Source: JAWXBG01 sp044375415 | Lineage (GTDB): Bacteria; Bacteroidota; Bacteroidia; Flavobacteriales_D; Sanyastnellaceae | DNA length: 52,444 bases | Assembly (NCBI GenBank): GCA_044375415.1 | Contig: JBILMS010000018.1 | Span: 1-52,444 of the forward strand | Direction: 5' to 3' | Part shown: positions 41,000-49,605 of the stretch, piece after piece | Layout: every line of letters starts with the position of its first letter | Numbering within the stretch: position 1 is the first letter of the stretch | Position numbers and translations under genes: made by a program | The notes under the pieces: generated by a model | What the model saw: the letters and a program-made list of their open reading frames with translations, nothing else | Database searches by the model: none | Told to the model about the DNA's origin: nothing

Positions 41000-42348
41000 G
41001 AATTCTGATCATCCTATTAGCCTTGATACCCTTGGGCATTCGTGCACAGGTGCAAGGAGAACTGATCGACAAGATCATTGGTGTGGTAGGCAACGAAATT
41101 GTGTTGTATTCTGAATTGCAGAATGCGATATTGGAGATGACTCAAGGTAAAACAAGCGTGCTTCCGGAAGAGGAATGCGCCATTGTCGAAGGGCTCATGT
41201 TTAATAAACTCCTTTTACATCAATCTAAAGTTGACAGTTTGGAAGTGAGCGACTCCGATGTTGAAACTGAAATGGAGCGTCGATTGGCTCGATTGGTGGG
41301 CTATTTTGGGAGTATTGAGGAATTTGAGAAGTACTACAACAAAACGATCACTCAATTGAAAGCTGAGTTTCGTGAAGACATTCGCGATCAACTTTTAACT
41401 CAGCAAATGCAAGCTAAGATTACGACGGGTGTTTCCGTTACTCCTGCGCAGGTGACAGAATTTTTCAACTCGATACCTACAGATAGTTTGCCTTTGATTG
41501 GTGTGCAAGTTCAATATGCTCAGTTGTTGATGAAAGGGGAGATTAGGGATGCTGAACGTCAAAGGGTGAGACATTTTTTGGATTCTATACGTAATGATAT
41601 TGTAAATGGGAAGTCGACCATGTTGCTTCAGGCTGCCAAATGGAGCGAAGACCCGGGGTCTAGGGCCCGAGGTGGTTGTTACGATCTTCAGTCGAAAGGC
41701 ACCTTTGATCCGGCTTATGAAGCAGCGGTGGATGTGACGCCCGAAGGCGGATTTTCCCAGATATTCGAAACGGTATTCGGTTATCACTTTTTGAAAGTTG
41801 TTGAGAAGCGTGGAAACTTCTATGAAGCTTGCCACATTTTGATGTCTCCCAAAGTGAGGCCCGATGATTTTGAAAAAGCGCGTTTGCGATTGGATAGTCT
41901 CCGGAATGAAATCAACGGAGGTCGATTGACATTCGAAGATGCGGCCAGCGGTTTTAGTCAGGATGAAGATTCGCGCAATCAATTGGGCATGGTATTGAAT
42001 CCGGCATCCGGTGGATTCAAGTTTGATGCTTCAGAAATTCCACCGGCCGTGAACCTGGTATTGGACAAATTGAAGCCGGGTGAAACATCGACGCCGGTAT
42101 TGATCGAATTGCCCGATGGAACTTTTGCATACGTTGTGTACAAATTAGTTTCGCGTGTAGAAGCCCATAGAGCGAATATGGAAAATGATTATCTTATCTT
42201 CAAGAATATGGCTCAGCAGGAACTTGAACAGGAGAAGACTTTTAAATGGGTGAAGAAAAGGCTGGGTGAAACATATACGTCAGTTGACCAAAAATACGTG
42301 AGATGTGAGTTCCAGTTCCCTTGGTTAAAGGGGCCCGGAAATGAATAA
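40996..42348 (+). CDS. surA: SurA-type periplasmic chaperone/isomerase
   Basis: The 450-aa product has a signal peptide (MRILIILLALIPLGIRAQ), then the SurA N-domain (LIDKIIGVVGNEIVLYSELQNAI), and two rotamase regions. The first covers about 166-275 (VQVQYAQLLMKGE, GGCYDLQSKGTFDPAYEAAV, GYHFLKVVEKRG) and the second about 275-380 (YEACHILMSPKV, NQLGMVLNPASGGFKFDAS). SurA escorts unfolded barrel proteins through the periplasm to the BAM complex. It is translationally coupled to the lipoprotein gene upstream. The name is family-level; three related chaperones in one operon probably divide the SurA role. Confidence 0.88.
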   Translation: MRILIILLALIPLGIRAQVQGELIDKIIGVVGNEIVLYSELQNAILEMTQGKTSVLPEEECAIVEGLMFNKLLLHQSKVDSLEVSDSDVETEMERRLARLVGYFGSIEEFEKYYNKTITQLKAEFREDIRDQLLTQQMQAKITTGVSVTPAQVTEFFNSIPTDSLPLIGVQVQYAQLLMKGEIRDAERQRVRHFLDSIRNDIVNGKSTMLLQAAKWSEDPGSRARGGCYDLQSKGTFDPAYEAAVDVTPEGGFSQIFETVFGYHFLKVVEKRGNFYEACHILMSPKVRPDDFEKARLRLDSLRNEINGGRLTFEDAASGFSQDEDSRNQLGMVLNPASGGFKFDASEIPPAVNLVLDKLKPGETSTPVLIELPDGTFAYVVYKLVSRVEAHRANMENDYLIFKNMAQQELEQEKTFKWVKKRLGETYTSVDQKYVRCEFQFPWLKGPGNE

Positions 42349-42364
42349 GGTGCTTGAATTTGTT

Positions 42365-42374
42365 AACGATCGTT
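42365..42374. promoter_or_regulatory. Palindrome AACGATCGTT upstream of moxR
   Basis: A perfect 10-bp palindrome in the 105-base gap between surA and the MoxR gene, followed directly by a second small inverted repeat, TCATT-TTG-AATGA (42376-42388). It could be an operator; no regulator is known for it. Confidence 0.3.
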
Positions 42375-42453
42375 ATCATTTTGAATGATGTTGGATAGAG
42401 CTGCTTTAGATTAAATTGCAGCCTTTAGAATAGAAAAACAGGAGAATATAATT

Positions 42454-43425
42454 ATGTCAGGAATCAATTTTAGCAGCGATGCGGAGGCCTTGGACTCCCT
42501 TAAGTCGAAATATGCGGTACTTCAAAAGGAAGTGCGCAAAACGATAGTCGGTCAAGACGAGGTAATAAAATATGTGCTGATCTCCATTTTTGGAAATGGA
42601 CACTGCTTGCTGGTAGGTGTCCCCGGACTTGCAAAAACCCTTTTGGTAAATACCATTGCCAATTCTCTTGGACTGTCATTTAATCGTGTACAGTTTACAC
42701 CCGACTTGATGCCATCGGACATCATTGGTTCGGAGATATTGGATGATTCAAGACATTTTAAATTTGTAAAAGGTCCTCTTTTTTCGAATATTATTTTGGC
42801 GGATGAGATCAACCGTACTCCACCAAAAACCCAATCTGCTTTGCTCGAAGCTATGCAAGAGCGCAGGGTGACAACGGCAGGTCAAACGTATGACTTGCCA
42901 AGTCCTTTTTTCGTACTTGCTACTCAAAACCCGATCGAGCAGGAAGGAACGTATCCTTTGCCTGAGGCTCAACTCGACCGTTTTATGTTTAACATTTGGG
43001 TAGATTACCCAAGTTATGCCGAGGAAGTTGAGATTGTAAAAAGTACGACTTCAAGTAAAACTATTAATACCGAAGCGGTTATTCATGGCGATGAAATTAT
43101 CTTCTATCAGCAGCTCATTCGCAAGATGCCTGTAGCCGATAACGTAGTAGAATATGCAGTGAAGCTGGTTGGAAAAACCCGTCCGGGTTCACCCACCGCT
43201 CCCGAAATGATCAACAATTTCTTAAGTTGGGGAGCAGGTCCTCGTGCTTCTCAGTATTTGATTATTGGAGCAAAATGTCATGCAGCCCTTTCAGGCAAAT
43301 ACAGTCCGGATATCGAAGATGTTCGCGCCGTAGCACTTCCTATACTTCGTCACCGTATGGTACGAAACTACAAAGCCGAAGCGGAAGGATACACCGTTGA
43401 GCGGATTGTAGGCGAGCTCTTGTAA
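42454..43425 (+). CDS. MoxR-family AAA+ ATPase
   Basis: The 323-aa product is a complete MoxR ATPase: Walker A GVPGLAKT (55-62), Walker B IILADEINR (about 113-121), then TPPKTQSALLEAMQERRVT, sensor-1 FVLATQNPIEQEGTYPLPEAQLDRF and an arginine/sensor-2 region near GPRASQ. MoxR proteins work as chaperones that insert metal or activate VWA-domain partners. In Bacteroidota they usually head the bat (aerotolerance) operon followed by a DUF58 gene. Here no DUF58 or VWA gene follows; a 1.3-kb repeat-filled gap and a minus-strand gene do. It is therefore isolated downstream of surA. Confidence 0.93.
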   Translation: MSGINFSSDAEALDSLKSKYAVLQKEVRKTIVGQDEVIKYVLISIFGNGHCLLVGVPGLAKTLLVNTIANSLGLSFNRVQFTPDLMPSDIIGSEILDDSRHFKFVKGPLFSNIILADEINRTPPKTQSALLEAMQERRVTTAGQTYDLPSPFFVLATQNPIEQEGTYPLPEAQLDRFMFNIWVDYPSYAEEVEIVKSTTSSKTINTEAVIHGDEIIFYQQLIRKMPVADNVVEYAVKLVGKTRPGSPTAPEMINNFLSWGAGPRASQYLIIGAKCHAALSGKYSPDIEDVRAVALPILRHRMVRNYKAEAEGYTVERIVGELL

Positions 43426-43427
43426 GA

Positions 43428-43458
43428 GTTATGAATTATGAATTATGAGTTATGAATT
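43428..43458 (+). repeat. Heptamer array (RTTATGA) x4
   Basis: GTTATGA, ATTATGA, ATTATGA, GTTATGA, ATT, starting two bases after the moxR stop codon. Confidence 0.85.
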
Positions 43459-43618
43459 CGTTTCTCTGAGGGATTCGTGCCGACAAAAGAGGGATTAATT
43501 ATCGAAGGGGGAATGTGGTTTACCTTAAAGGAAACTTTTTCGTCTTCGATGGTTATGGATGATGGGTTTTGGATTAACTGACATTTCTAAAAACGTGAAG
43601 CAAACCGAGCGGAGCCGT

Positions 43619-43687
43619 GTCCCTGAGCTTGCCGAAGGGGTTTTCTGATATTAACAAGGTCCTCGGTCCCCGAGCGAAGCCGAGGGG
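43619..43687. repeat. Pair of REP-like palindromic units
   Basis: CCCTGAGCTTGCCGAAGGGG at 43621-43640 and CCCCGAGCGAAGCCGAGGGG at 43668-43687. They share the consensus CCCYGAGCNNRGYCGARGGG with the arms of the element at 34016-34137. Each is itself an imperfect hairpin. Confidence 0.8.
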
Positions 43688-43745
43688 AGTTATTTTGAAC
43701 ACTTTCAAAAAAGTAAGCCCTCTCAATACTCAAACTCTGTAAGTA

Positions 43746-43776
43746 ATTATGAGTTATGAATGTTGAATTATGAATG
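43746..43776 (+). repeat. Heptamer array (ATTATGA family) x4
   Basis: ATTATGA, GTTATGA, ATGTTGA, ATTATGA, ATG; perfectly phased with one substituted unit. Confidence 0.75.
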
Positions 43777-43908
43777 GGGCTCCCGGATTCCCATGCATAA
43801 AATCCAACCGTGAACGCTGACAAAACAGTCGGAAAGCCTCACCCCAACGCAGTTCGGAGTTTTGAGAAACAGAAACAGGTAGATCCGTTTCTCAAAACGA
43901 TTCGAACA

Positions 43909-43958
43909 CTCTCACTCTTCGCTCTCACTCTTCACTCTCACTCTTCGCTCTCACTCTG
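43909..43958. repeat. 13-nt tandem array CTCTCACTCTTCR x3.8
   Basis: Units CTCTCACTCTTCG, CTCTCACTCTTCA, CTCTCACTCTTCG and a partial CTCTCACTCT. The last base of the unit alternates G/A/G. Confidence 0.85.
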
Positions 43959-44196
43959 TTATTGAGAGGGGGACAATCACGTTCAAGGAAAGGAGTAGTT
44001 TTCAAAATTTTTTTTTAATAAACGGGGACTTTTCAGTTCGCAGAATCGGTCCCCTCTCCTCGTTCTCTTGAGCTCTGTCGAAGGATGGAGAGGGCGGAGG
44101 GTGCGGCTTTCGGAGAAGAATGGTCTCCAAAACGAAAAATATAGATAGTTCATTTTCAATCTAATTCCACGACTTGTCATTGGCAGCTTGTCGTTT

Positions 44197-44283
44197 CCTT
44201 GAGGCTTGTCGAAGGGGGGTGAATTATGAGTGTCCTCCTGAGCGATGAATCCTGAGGAACGAAGGATGAAGAGTCGAAGGATG
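44197..44283. repeat. Composite intergenic cassette, copy 1
   Basis: A REP-like unit CCTTGAGGCTTGTCGAAGGG (44197-44216), one heptamer GAATTATGAG, and a 52-base element (44232-44283) beginning GTCCTCCTGAGCGATG. The 52-base element differs from 51947-51998 at only two positions and includes a CATCCT/AGGATG-type hairpin. A further diverged REP unit (CTTGAGCTCTGTCGAAGG) lies at 44067-44084. Confidence 0.8.
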
Positions 44284-44736
44284 TGTTATAGCCTCACCCT
44301 ACGGGAGTTCTGAGAAACATGAACAGAGTTTACAAAATAGCTGCAGAGCAGCGTCATCTAACTAGCCACAGAGTGGCGACATCTTTTCGGTACGTGAATA
44401 AATTAGATACCTAAGGATCGTACAGAGAAACAGATAAAATTCATCTCAGAAATACGTTCGTCCACTCCAACTCAGATTCCGAAAAGTTCAAAGTGCAGCG
44501 TTCAAAGGACAGGGCTTTGGGACGTTCTCGTTTTCAGGAACGCTAGGACACTCTTTCCCTTTACCATCATTCTACTCTTTGTGAAATCTTAAGTAGTTCT
44601 TCTCTGTGTAAAAAAAAATGCGGGTGTTCTTGTCAACACTATTCATTTCGGATAAACAGAATCAATCTTAATACATAATACTTTGTACATAATACAATCA
44701 CCCTTTCCCAATTTACACTATCATTTTCTTTCTATT

Positions 44737-47700
44737 CTATTTCTTTTCAACTTTAATTACCTCAATTTTTTCCTCATTCACCAAACGGAAATAGTACATC
44801 CCATCGGATAATGTTGATATATCAATGGATTTTTCGAAAGAAGTTCCGTTGAGTATTATTTTCTGCTCAAAAACAACTTGTCCCAAAGGATTAATAAGTT
44901 GTAAAGTCAAATTACCTCCCGGATAACCCTTTCCAACAACACTAAACTTATCAGATGTGGGATTAGGATATACAAGCAGGTTTTGGGAATTTGAATGGTG
45001 GTCGTCAATACCAACAATTAGATCAACGTTGATGTTGTCAACATATATGATGTTTCCCCATCTTCCTCGATTTTGAAATGCGACAATGAATTCGCCGTTT
45101 TGAAAATTTAAATCGGCAAAATATTCATCGAGATTGATGATTTCATTGCGCCATTCGGTTTCGGTTGGGATAAATGGATTTCCGTTGTCGGGAGCGGTAG
45201 CCAAATCGTCTCCACCCTTTACATACATTTCAGTCCACGACTCACCGCAATCAACGGATAGCAAAACACCTAAGGTGTCTGAATACTGGCCTCCATATTC
45301 GGCATAAGCGACATCAAAGGATAGGTTCACGCTAACTTCTCCGGTTAGAGTATACATCTGTTTACCGGTCCATACTTCATCTCTATTTCCTTGAACATCG
45401 TTATAGTAATTATCGAAATACATAGAGTAGGATCCTATTTCGTATGCACTTGCGGCATTGCCAATGGCCCAATTGCTGCTGCCACCGGTAGAGTGTTCGA
45501 AGACCCAATGTTCCGGAAAATTGCCAAGTTCAAAGTCTTCAACGAGTTCGTTTCCTATGGATTCTTCTGATTCTATATATTGCATTTTAGTGATACTACT
45601 GTTTATTCCGTTTTCGGTAACGGTAAGAGTTACATCGAACGAACCGCCACTTTCGTAATAAATCGTTGGATTTTTTTCTGTGCTTGTCGAAGGAGTTCCA
45701 CCGGGGAAAGACCAATTATAAGTGGCGTTATCTCCGGATACACTGTGATCGACAAAATGAATGGGATCGCCCGGACAAAAGAACGTACCGTATTCAGCAG
45801 CAAAATCTGCCAAAAGATTGGAAGGTTCAAACAAAGGTGCTTCCCAAACTCCCAAATTCCAAGTGGCCAAACGTATCAATCCTTTTTTGTATTGAGGCAC
45901 AATTCGAATGGGTTGCGTGGATAGAGGGAGACCATCGCTGTATAGTGCCCAATCGTTCATGGAGTTATTTCGGTATAGAACGGCACCGTTCAGAAGAGCT
46001 ATATACACGCCACCATCTGTGCCATATTGATGAGCAATTCCCCAGATTTGCGTTCCATCTAAAATGGAAGTTGTGATATTGGTCCATGATGCACCCCCAT
46101 CAGTTGTGTGATAAACTTTGCTTCCGTTTTGACCATAAGGATACGAGACCCATAGTTCATCGGAGTTGCTGGAACCCACGTCGAAAAATAGATTAGAGGC
46201 AGAACTAGGTAAGTCAATTTGATTCCATGTGTTTCCATGATCCGTCGACTTCATAATTTTAGAGTTGTTTCCTGTACGCTGATGCACATACATCACGTTG
46301 GGATCCGAATAACTCTGAGCCATCCACAATACAGGATTGGCGGTATTCACTCCAAAGCTGTACCATTCGCCAAACGAACCTCCTCCGTTGTTCGAACGAT
46401 AGAGTTTGTTTTCTCTTCCCAACCAAGCCACATTGTAATATTCATTATCAAACATAATTCTCGAGGAATTATTGAACCAATAACTTTCGTTCGGAGCCAT
46501 GGTCATCGAAAAATACTCTACCGTACCACCTATTTCATCCGGTAAAATCCGTCCGGCGATATCGCTGAAAAAGGATTTGTTTTCATCGCTATAGTTTACG
46601 TAACCTGTTGGCGCTTCGCCTCCTCCAAGAGCCAATGCCTCTCCCTGAGGATAATTTTCGAAGTAGCCAAAATTTCCATTGTGATACCGACCGCCTACCA
46701 TACTATCTTCATTCCAACCTTGGTCATATCCCCATAAGTTGACAGCTTGAATACCATTGCATCGATTTGAAATGGTTTGCATAAAATCGGTCGAATAACA
46801 AATACCTCCGTCATTGCTGCACCATACCTCTTCGGAATTTGTTCCTGTTTTATAAATGCGAAGTTCCTGCTGATCCACATGGAAGTAGGGCAGTCCTCCA
46901 ATGTAGCCCCCTAGTCCTTGATACGTTTGACAAGCATCGGAGCTTTGCCATAAATTAAGTCCGCCTATCAATACGAAGTCAGCATCCAATTGTGAAGCAA
47001 CCATGGTGGTATTATAGAGGATCTGTGTGTAATCGCCATCATCTGCCGAAAAGTTCATCAGATTAGGGTGTTCTGTGGTGTATGGAGTTCCGATTTGATC
47101 GTGAGGAAAAGACCAAGTTTCACCACCATCGTAACTAACCCACGTACCAATCCAACCGTTTGTGTAGGAGTCGGAATCGTACTGTCCATAACCTACGAGC
47201 AGGGCATAAATTCTATTCGGATCGGCTTCTGAAACAGCGATTCTTCCACCATACACATTTATATCCTCATACCCCGGAAGCATCTCGAACCAACCATTGT
47301 CGTACATCGTAAATGATTCGCCATAGTTTGTGCTTTTGTAAAATTTATATTCCGTAGCACCGGTAATTTTTTGAAGAGTATATACAACGGATGGATCATT
47401 CGGTTTGAATTGGACTACTTGTGATTCGTTGAATAAAATTTCAGTCCAGTTGTCACCACCATCTATACTTCTGAAAAAACCTTCATTGCAAGCCGCATAA
47501 ACAATGTCCGGATTTTCCGGATTAAAGGCTATTTCCCAAGCACTGATATTTAAGGCTTGAAAAGAAGGATTTCCAATTATTTCCCATGTGGTTCCACCAT
47601 CTGTTGATCTGTATAAATCATTTTCTGCCGAAAACAGGATGGTGTTTTCATCTGTTGGGTGGATGCGAACGGCACTTACAGAGTTTATAACATAGTTTTT

Positions 47701-48192
47701 TGTAACAAATTCCCAGTTCGCTCCCTGATCTACTGATTTGTACAAACCACCACTTTCGGTTCCACAGAAGAGTAAATTTGGATTGGTGAGTGATCTGTCG
47801 TGACAATATACATTAGACTGTTGGCTCATCGGAGTAAGGGTTCCATCTGTACTATAGTGGACTTTGGGACCTGCGTAAGTCCAAATATCATTGCCACCTC
47901 CTGATCGAAGTGAATTAGATTTGGCTGTCACATTGATTTTTTGTTCGGCAGTCAGTGGAGTAACATTCCCGTTTTCATCCACAAAGGGTTTTATTTTGGC
48001 CACCCATCTTTTATAGTTTTGAGTGTGAATACTCTTCACAAACTCATGTGTTCGGTAGTATTCTTCGTAAGCTTCCTTCACTTGAATGGCGTTGGGTTCG
48101 TCGCAATAGAGATACTGGGTCCATGAGGGAATTTCTTCTTGGGCATTCAAAAAAAGAGGGAAGAACAGGACTAGGAGGGCAAGAAATTTCAT
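44737..48192 (-). CDS. Large BNR-propeller/PKD secreted protein with T9SS type A sorting domain
   Basis: The 1151-aa product has a signal peptide (MKFLALLVLFFPLFLNAQ). A sortilin/BNR propeller region (about 95-780) carries Asp-box repeats (SVDQGANWEFV, STDGGTTWEII, SIDGGDNWTEI, STDHGNTWNQI, TTDGGASWTNI). A PKD domain spans about 794-885 (ADFAAEYGTFFCPGDPIHF, YNWSFPGGTPSTS). A MAM/jelly-roll-like module (about 890-1060) contains LSVDCGESWTEMY, and a T9SS type A domain (about 1072-1151) has VYPNPTSDKF, LINPLGQVVF, GMYYFRLV. It is predicted to be exported and surface-attached or released. This module order is frequent in large Bacteroidota exoproteins; enzymatic activity cannot be inferred. A 1.3-kb repeat-rich gap lies after its stop. 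Confidence 0.9.
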   Translation of the reverse strand: MKFLALLVLFFPLFLNAQEEIPSWTQYLYCDEPNAIQVKEAYEEYYRTHEFVKSIHTQNYKRWVAKIKPFVDENGNVTPLTAEQKINVTAKSNSLRSGGGNDIWTYAGPKVHYSTDGTLTPMSQQSNVYCHDRSLTNPNLLFCGTESGGLYKSVDQGANWEFVTKNYVINSVSAVRIHPTDENTILFSAENDLYRSTDGGTTWEIIGNPSFQALNISAWEIAFNPENPDIVYAACNEGFFRSIDGGDNWTEILFNESQVVQFKPNDPSVVYTLQKITGATEYKFYKSTNYGESFTMYDNGWFEMLPGYEDINVYGGRIAVSEADPNRIYALLVGYGQYDSDSYTNGWIGTWVSYDGGETWSFPHDQIGTPYTTEHPNLMNFSADDGDYTQILYNTTMVASQLDADFVLIGGLNLWQSSDACQTYQGLGGYIGGLPYFHVDQQELRIYKTGTNSEEVWCSNDGGICYSTDFMQTISNRCNGIQAVNLWGYDQGWNEDSMVGGRYHNGNFGYFENYPQGEALALGGGEAPTGYVNYSDENKSFFSDIAGRILPDEIGGTVEYFSMTMAPNESYWFNNSSRIMFDNEYYNVAWLGRENKLYRSNNGGGSFGEWYSFGVNTANPVLWMAQSYSDPNVMYVHQRTGNNSKIMKSTDHGNTWNQIDLPSSASNLFFDVGSSNSDELWVSYPYGQNGSKVYHTTDGGASWTNITTSILDGTQIWGIAHQYGTDGGVYIALLNGAVLYRNNSMNDWALYSDGLPLSTQPIRIVPQYKKGLIRLATWNLGVWEAPLFEPSNLLADFAAEYGTFFCPGDPIHFVDHSVSGDNATYNWSFPGGTPSTSTEKNPTIYYESGGSFDVTLTVTENGINSSITKMQYIESEESIGNELVEDFELGNFPEHWVFEHSTGGSSNWAIGNAASAYEIGSYSMYFDNYYNDVQGNRDEVWTGKQMYTLTGEVSVNLSFDVAYAEYGGQYSDTLGVLLSVDCGESWTEMYVKGGDDLATAPDNGNPFIPTETEWRNEIINLDEYFADLNFQNGEFIVAFQNRGRWGNIIYVDNINVDLIVGIDDHHSNSQNLLVYPNPTSDKFSVVGKGYPGGNLTLQLINPLGQVVFEQKIILNGTSFEKSIDISTLSDGMYYFRLVNEEKIEVIKVEKK

Positions 48193-48275
48193 GGTTTCAA
48201 AATTTAGAGGCCAATATAATGCTCCTTGATTAAGCGAGTGTTAATTCATTAGCCTCGGGGTATCCATACTTATTA

Positions 48276-48283
48276 TAACTTTG
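48276..48283 (+). promoter_or_regulatory. Candidate -7 box (TAACTTTG) for fahA
   Basis: Exact TAnnTTTG match 26 bases before ATG 48310. An AGGAG sequence (48295-48299) lies 10 bases before the ATG, unusual for this window. No -33 TTTG found. Confidence 0.4.
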
Positions 48284-48309
48284 GCATCTCCACATAGGAG
48301 AACATAGCC

Positions 48310-49584
48310 ATGGACCCGAAAACAAATGACCCTAAATTGCGCAGTTGGGTAGAAGTATCTCCCGACAGTGATTTTCCGATACAAAATCTTCCGTTCGGTA
48401 TTTTTCGAACTGAAAGCCAACTTCCTCATGTTTGCTGTGCTATTGGTGACCAGCTCATAGATCTTAAGGCCTTACACGTGATGGGTTATCTTGAAAACCT
48501 TCCGTTTAAACTAGAAGATTTAGCGCATGACTCCTTAAACCGAGTAATGTCGTACGGCAAACAACACATGTCTCAATTAAGAAGTAGAGTTTCGAAACTT
48601 CTGCGAAGCGACATGCCTGATCTGCGGGATAAAGAACATCATGTGAGGCAAGTGCTTTTTCGTCAGGATGAGGTGCAGTTTTTATTACCCATTCGAGTGG
48701 GCGACTATACAGATTTTTACAGTAGTATGGATCATGCACGAAACGTTGGAGTGATGTTTCGGGATCCGGCCAACGCTTTGTTACCTAACTGGAAACACTT
48801 GCCGGTGGGTTATCACGGAAGGGCCTCTAGTATTGTGGTTTCAGGTACACCTATTCTTCGCCCCAACGGTCAAACCAATCCAACTGACGGGCCACAACCC
48901 CTTTTTGGACCGACAAAACAATTGGACTTTGAACTTGAGATGGCTTTTGTGACTTTTGATGGTAAACCTTTGGGTCAGTCTATTTCGACTGCGGAGGCAA
49001 AGGACTATATTTTTGGATTGATGTTGTTCAACGATTGGAGTGCACGTGATATACAGAAGTGGGAGTACGTTCCGCTAGGTCCTTTTTTGGCAAAAAACTT
49101 TGCCAGCACAGTGAGCCCTTGGGTTGTTACATTAGATGCTCTGGAGCCTTTTAAAACGCCCGGTCCGGTTCAAGATCCGGAAGTTTTGCCATATTTGAAA
49201 TACGAAGGTCAACATAATTATGACATCAATCTCCAAGTAGTCATTACTCCTGAAAATTCGACTGAAACCATTGTTTCAAAAAGCAATTACAAACACATGT
49301 ATTGGAACATGGTTCAACAATTGGCGCATCATACAGTCAATGGATGTAATATTCGTTGCGGCGACATGATGGCTAGCGGAACCATAAGTGGTCCGGAAGA
49401 AGGTAGCTATGGCAGTATGCTTGAAATAGCATGGAAGGGAACAAAACCTGTGCAACTCAACGACGGTAGTTCTCGTACATTCATACAAGACGGCGACACG
49501 GTTACATTAAGAGGATACGCTGAAAAGGACGGTGTGCGAGTTGGATTTGGAAGATGTGAAGGAAAAATTTCCGGGGCGCAATAA
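48310..49584 (+). CDS. fahA: Fumarylacetoacetase
   Basis: The 424-aa product matches the full-length FAH enzyme that hydrolyses fumarylacetoacetate to fumarate and acetoacetate in the last step of tyrosine degradation. An N-terminal SH3-like domain (SDFPIQNLPFGIFRT) is followed by the catalytic beta-roll: VGDYTDFYSSMDHARNVGVM with the active-site Asp and His, PVGYHGRASSIVVSG with the Arg, LDFELEMAF with the two metal-binding Glu, and NDWSARDIQKWEYVPLGPF with the metal Asp, Gln and Lys region. The C-terminal MMASGTISGPEEGSYGSM is also conserved. Cytosolic. The next gene, rel, begins 21 bases downstream, so they may share a transcript. Confidence 0.97.
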   Translation: MDPKTNDPKLRSWVEVSPDSDFPIQNLPFGIFRTESQLPHVCCAIGDQLIDLKALHVMGYLENLPFKLEDLAHDSLNRVMSYGKQHMSQLRSRVSKLLRSDMPDLRDKEHHVRQVLFRQDEVQFLLPIRVGDYTDFYSSMDHARNVGVMFRDPANALLPNWKHLPVGYHGRASSIVVSGTPILRPNGQTNPTDGPQPLFGPTKQLDFELEMAFVTFDGKPLGQSISTAEAKDYIFGLMLFNDWSARDIQKWEYVPLGPFLAKNFASTVSPWVVTLDALEPFKTPGPVQDPEVLPYLKYEGQHNYDINLQVVITPENSTETIVSKSNYKHMYWNMVQQLAHHTVNGCNIRCGDMMASGTISGPEEGSYGSMLEIAWKGTKPVQLNDGSSRTFIQDGDTVTLRGYAEKDGVRVGFGRCEGKISGAQ

Positions 49585-49605
49585 GATTCGGAGAAAAAGC
49601 AAACT

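Larger units (their letters stand above)
43426..44736. other. 1.3-kb non-coding gap filled with repeats
   Basis: No credible gene on either strand. It contains heptamer arrays (43428, 43746), REP-like palindromes (43619, 43668, 44067, 44197, 44232), a 13-nt tandem array (43909), and two diverged copies of an AGCCTCACCC...GAGAAAC block (about 43835-43878 and 44290-44326). From 44330 to 44736 I see only AT-rich sequence with a near-repeat TACATAATAC (about 44671 and 44686). The gap separates a plus-strand from a minus-strand gene, both ending into it. Confidence 0.8.

Noticed and set aside
41395..41982. Minus-strand 195-codon frame
   Set aside because: Antisense shadow within surA, whose parvulin domains are clear.
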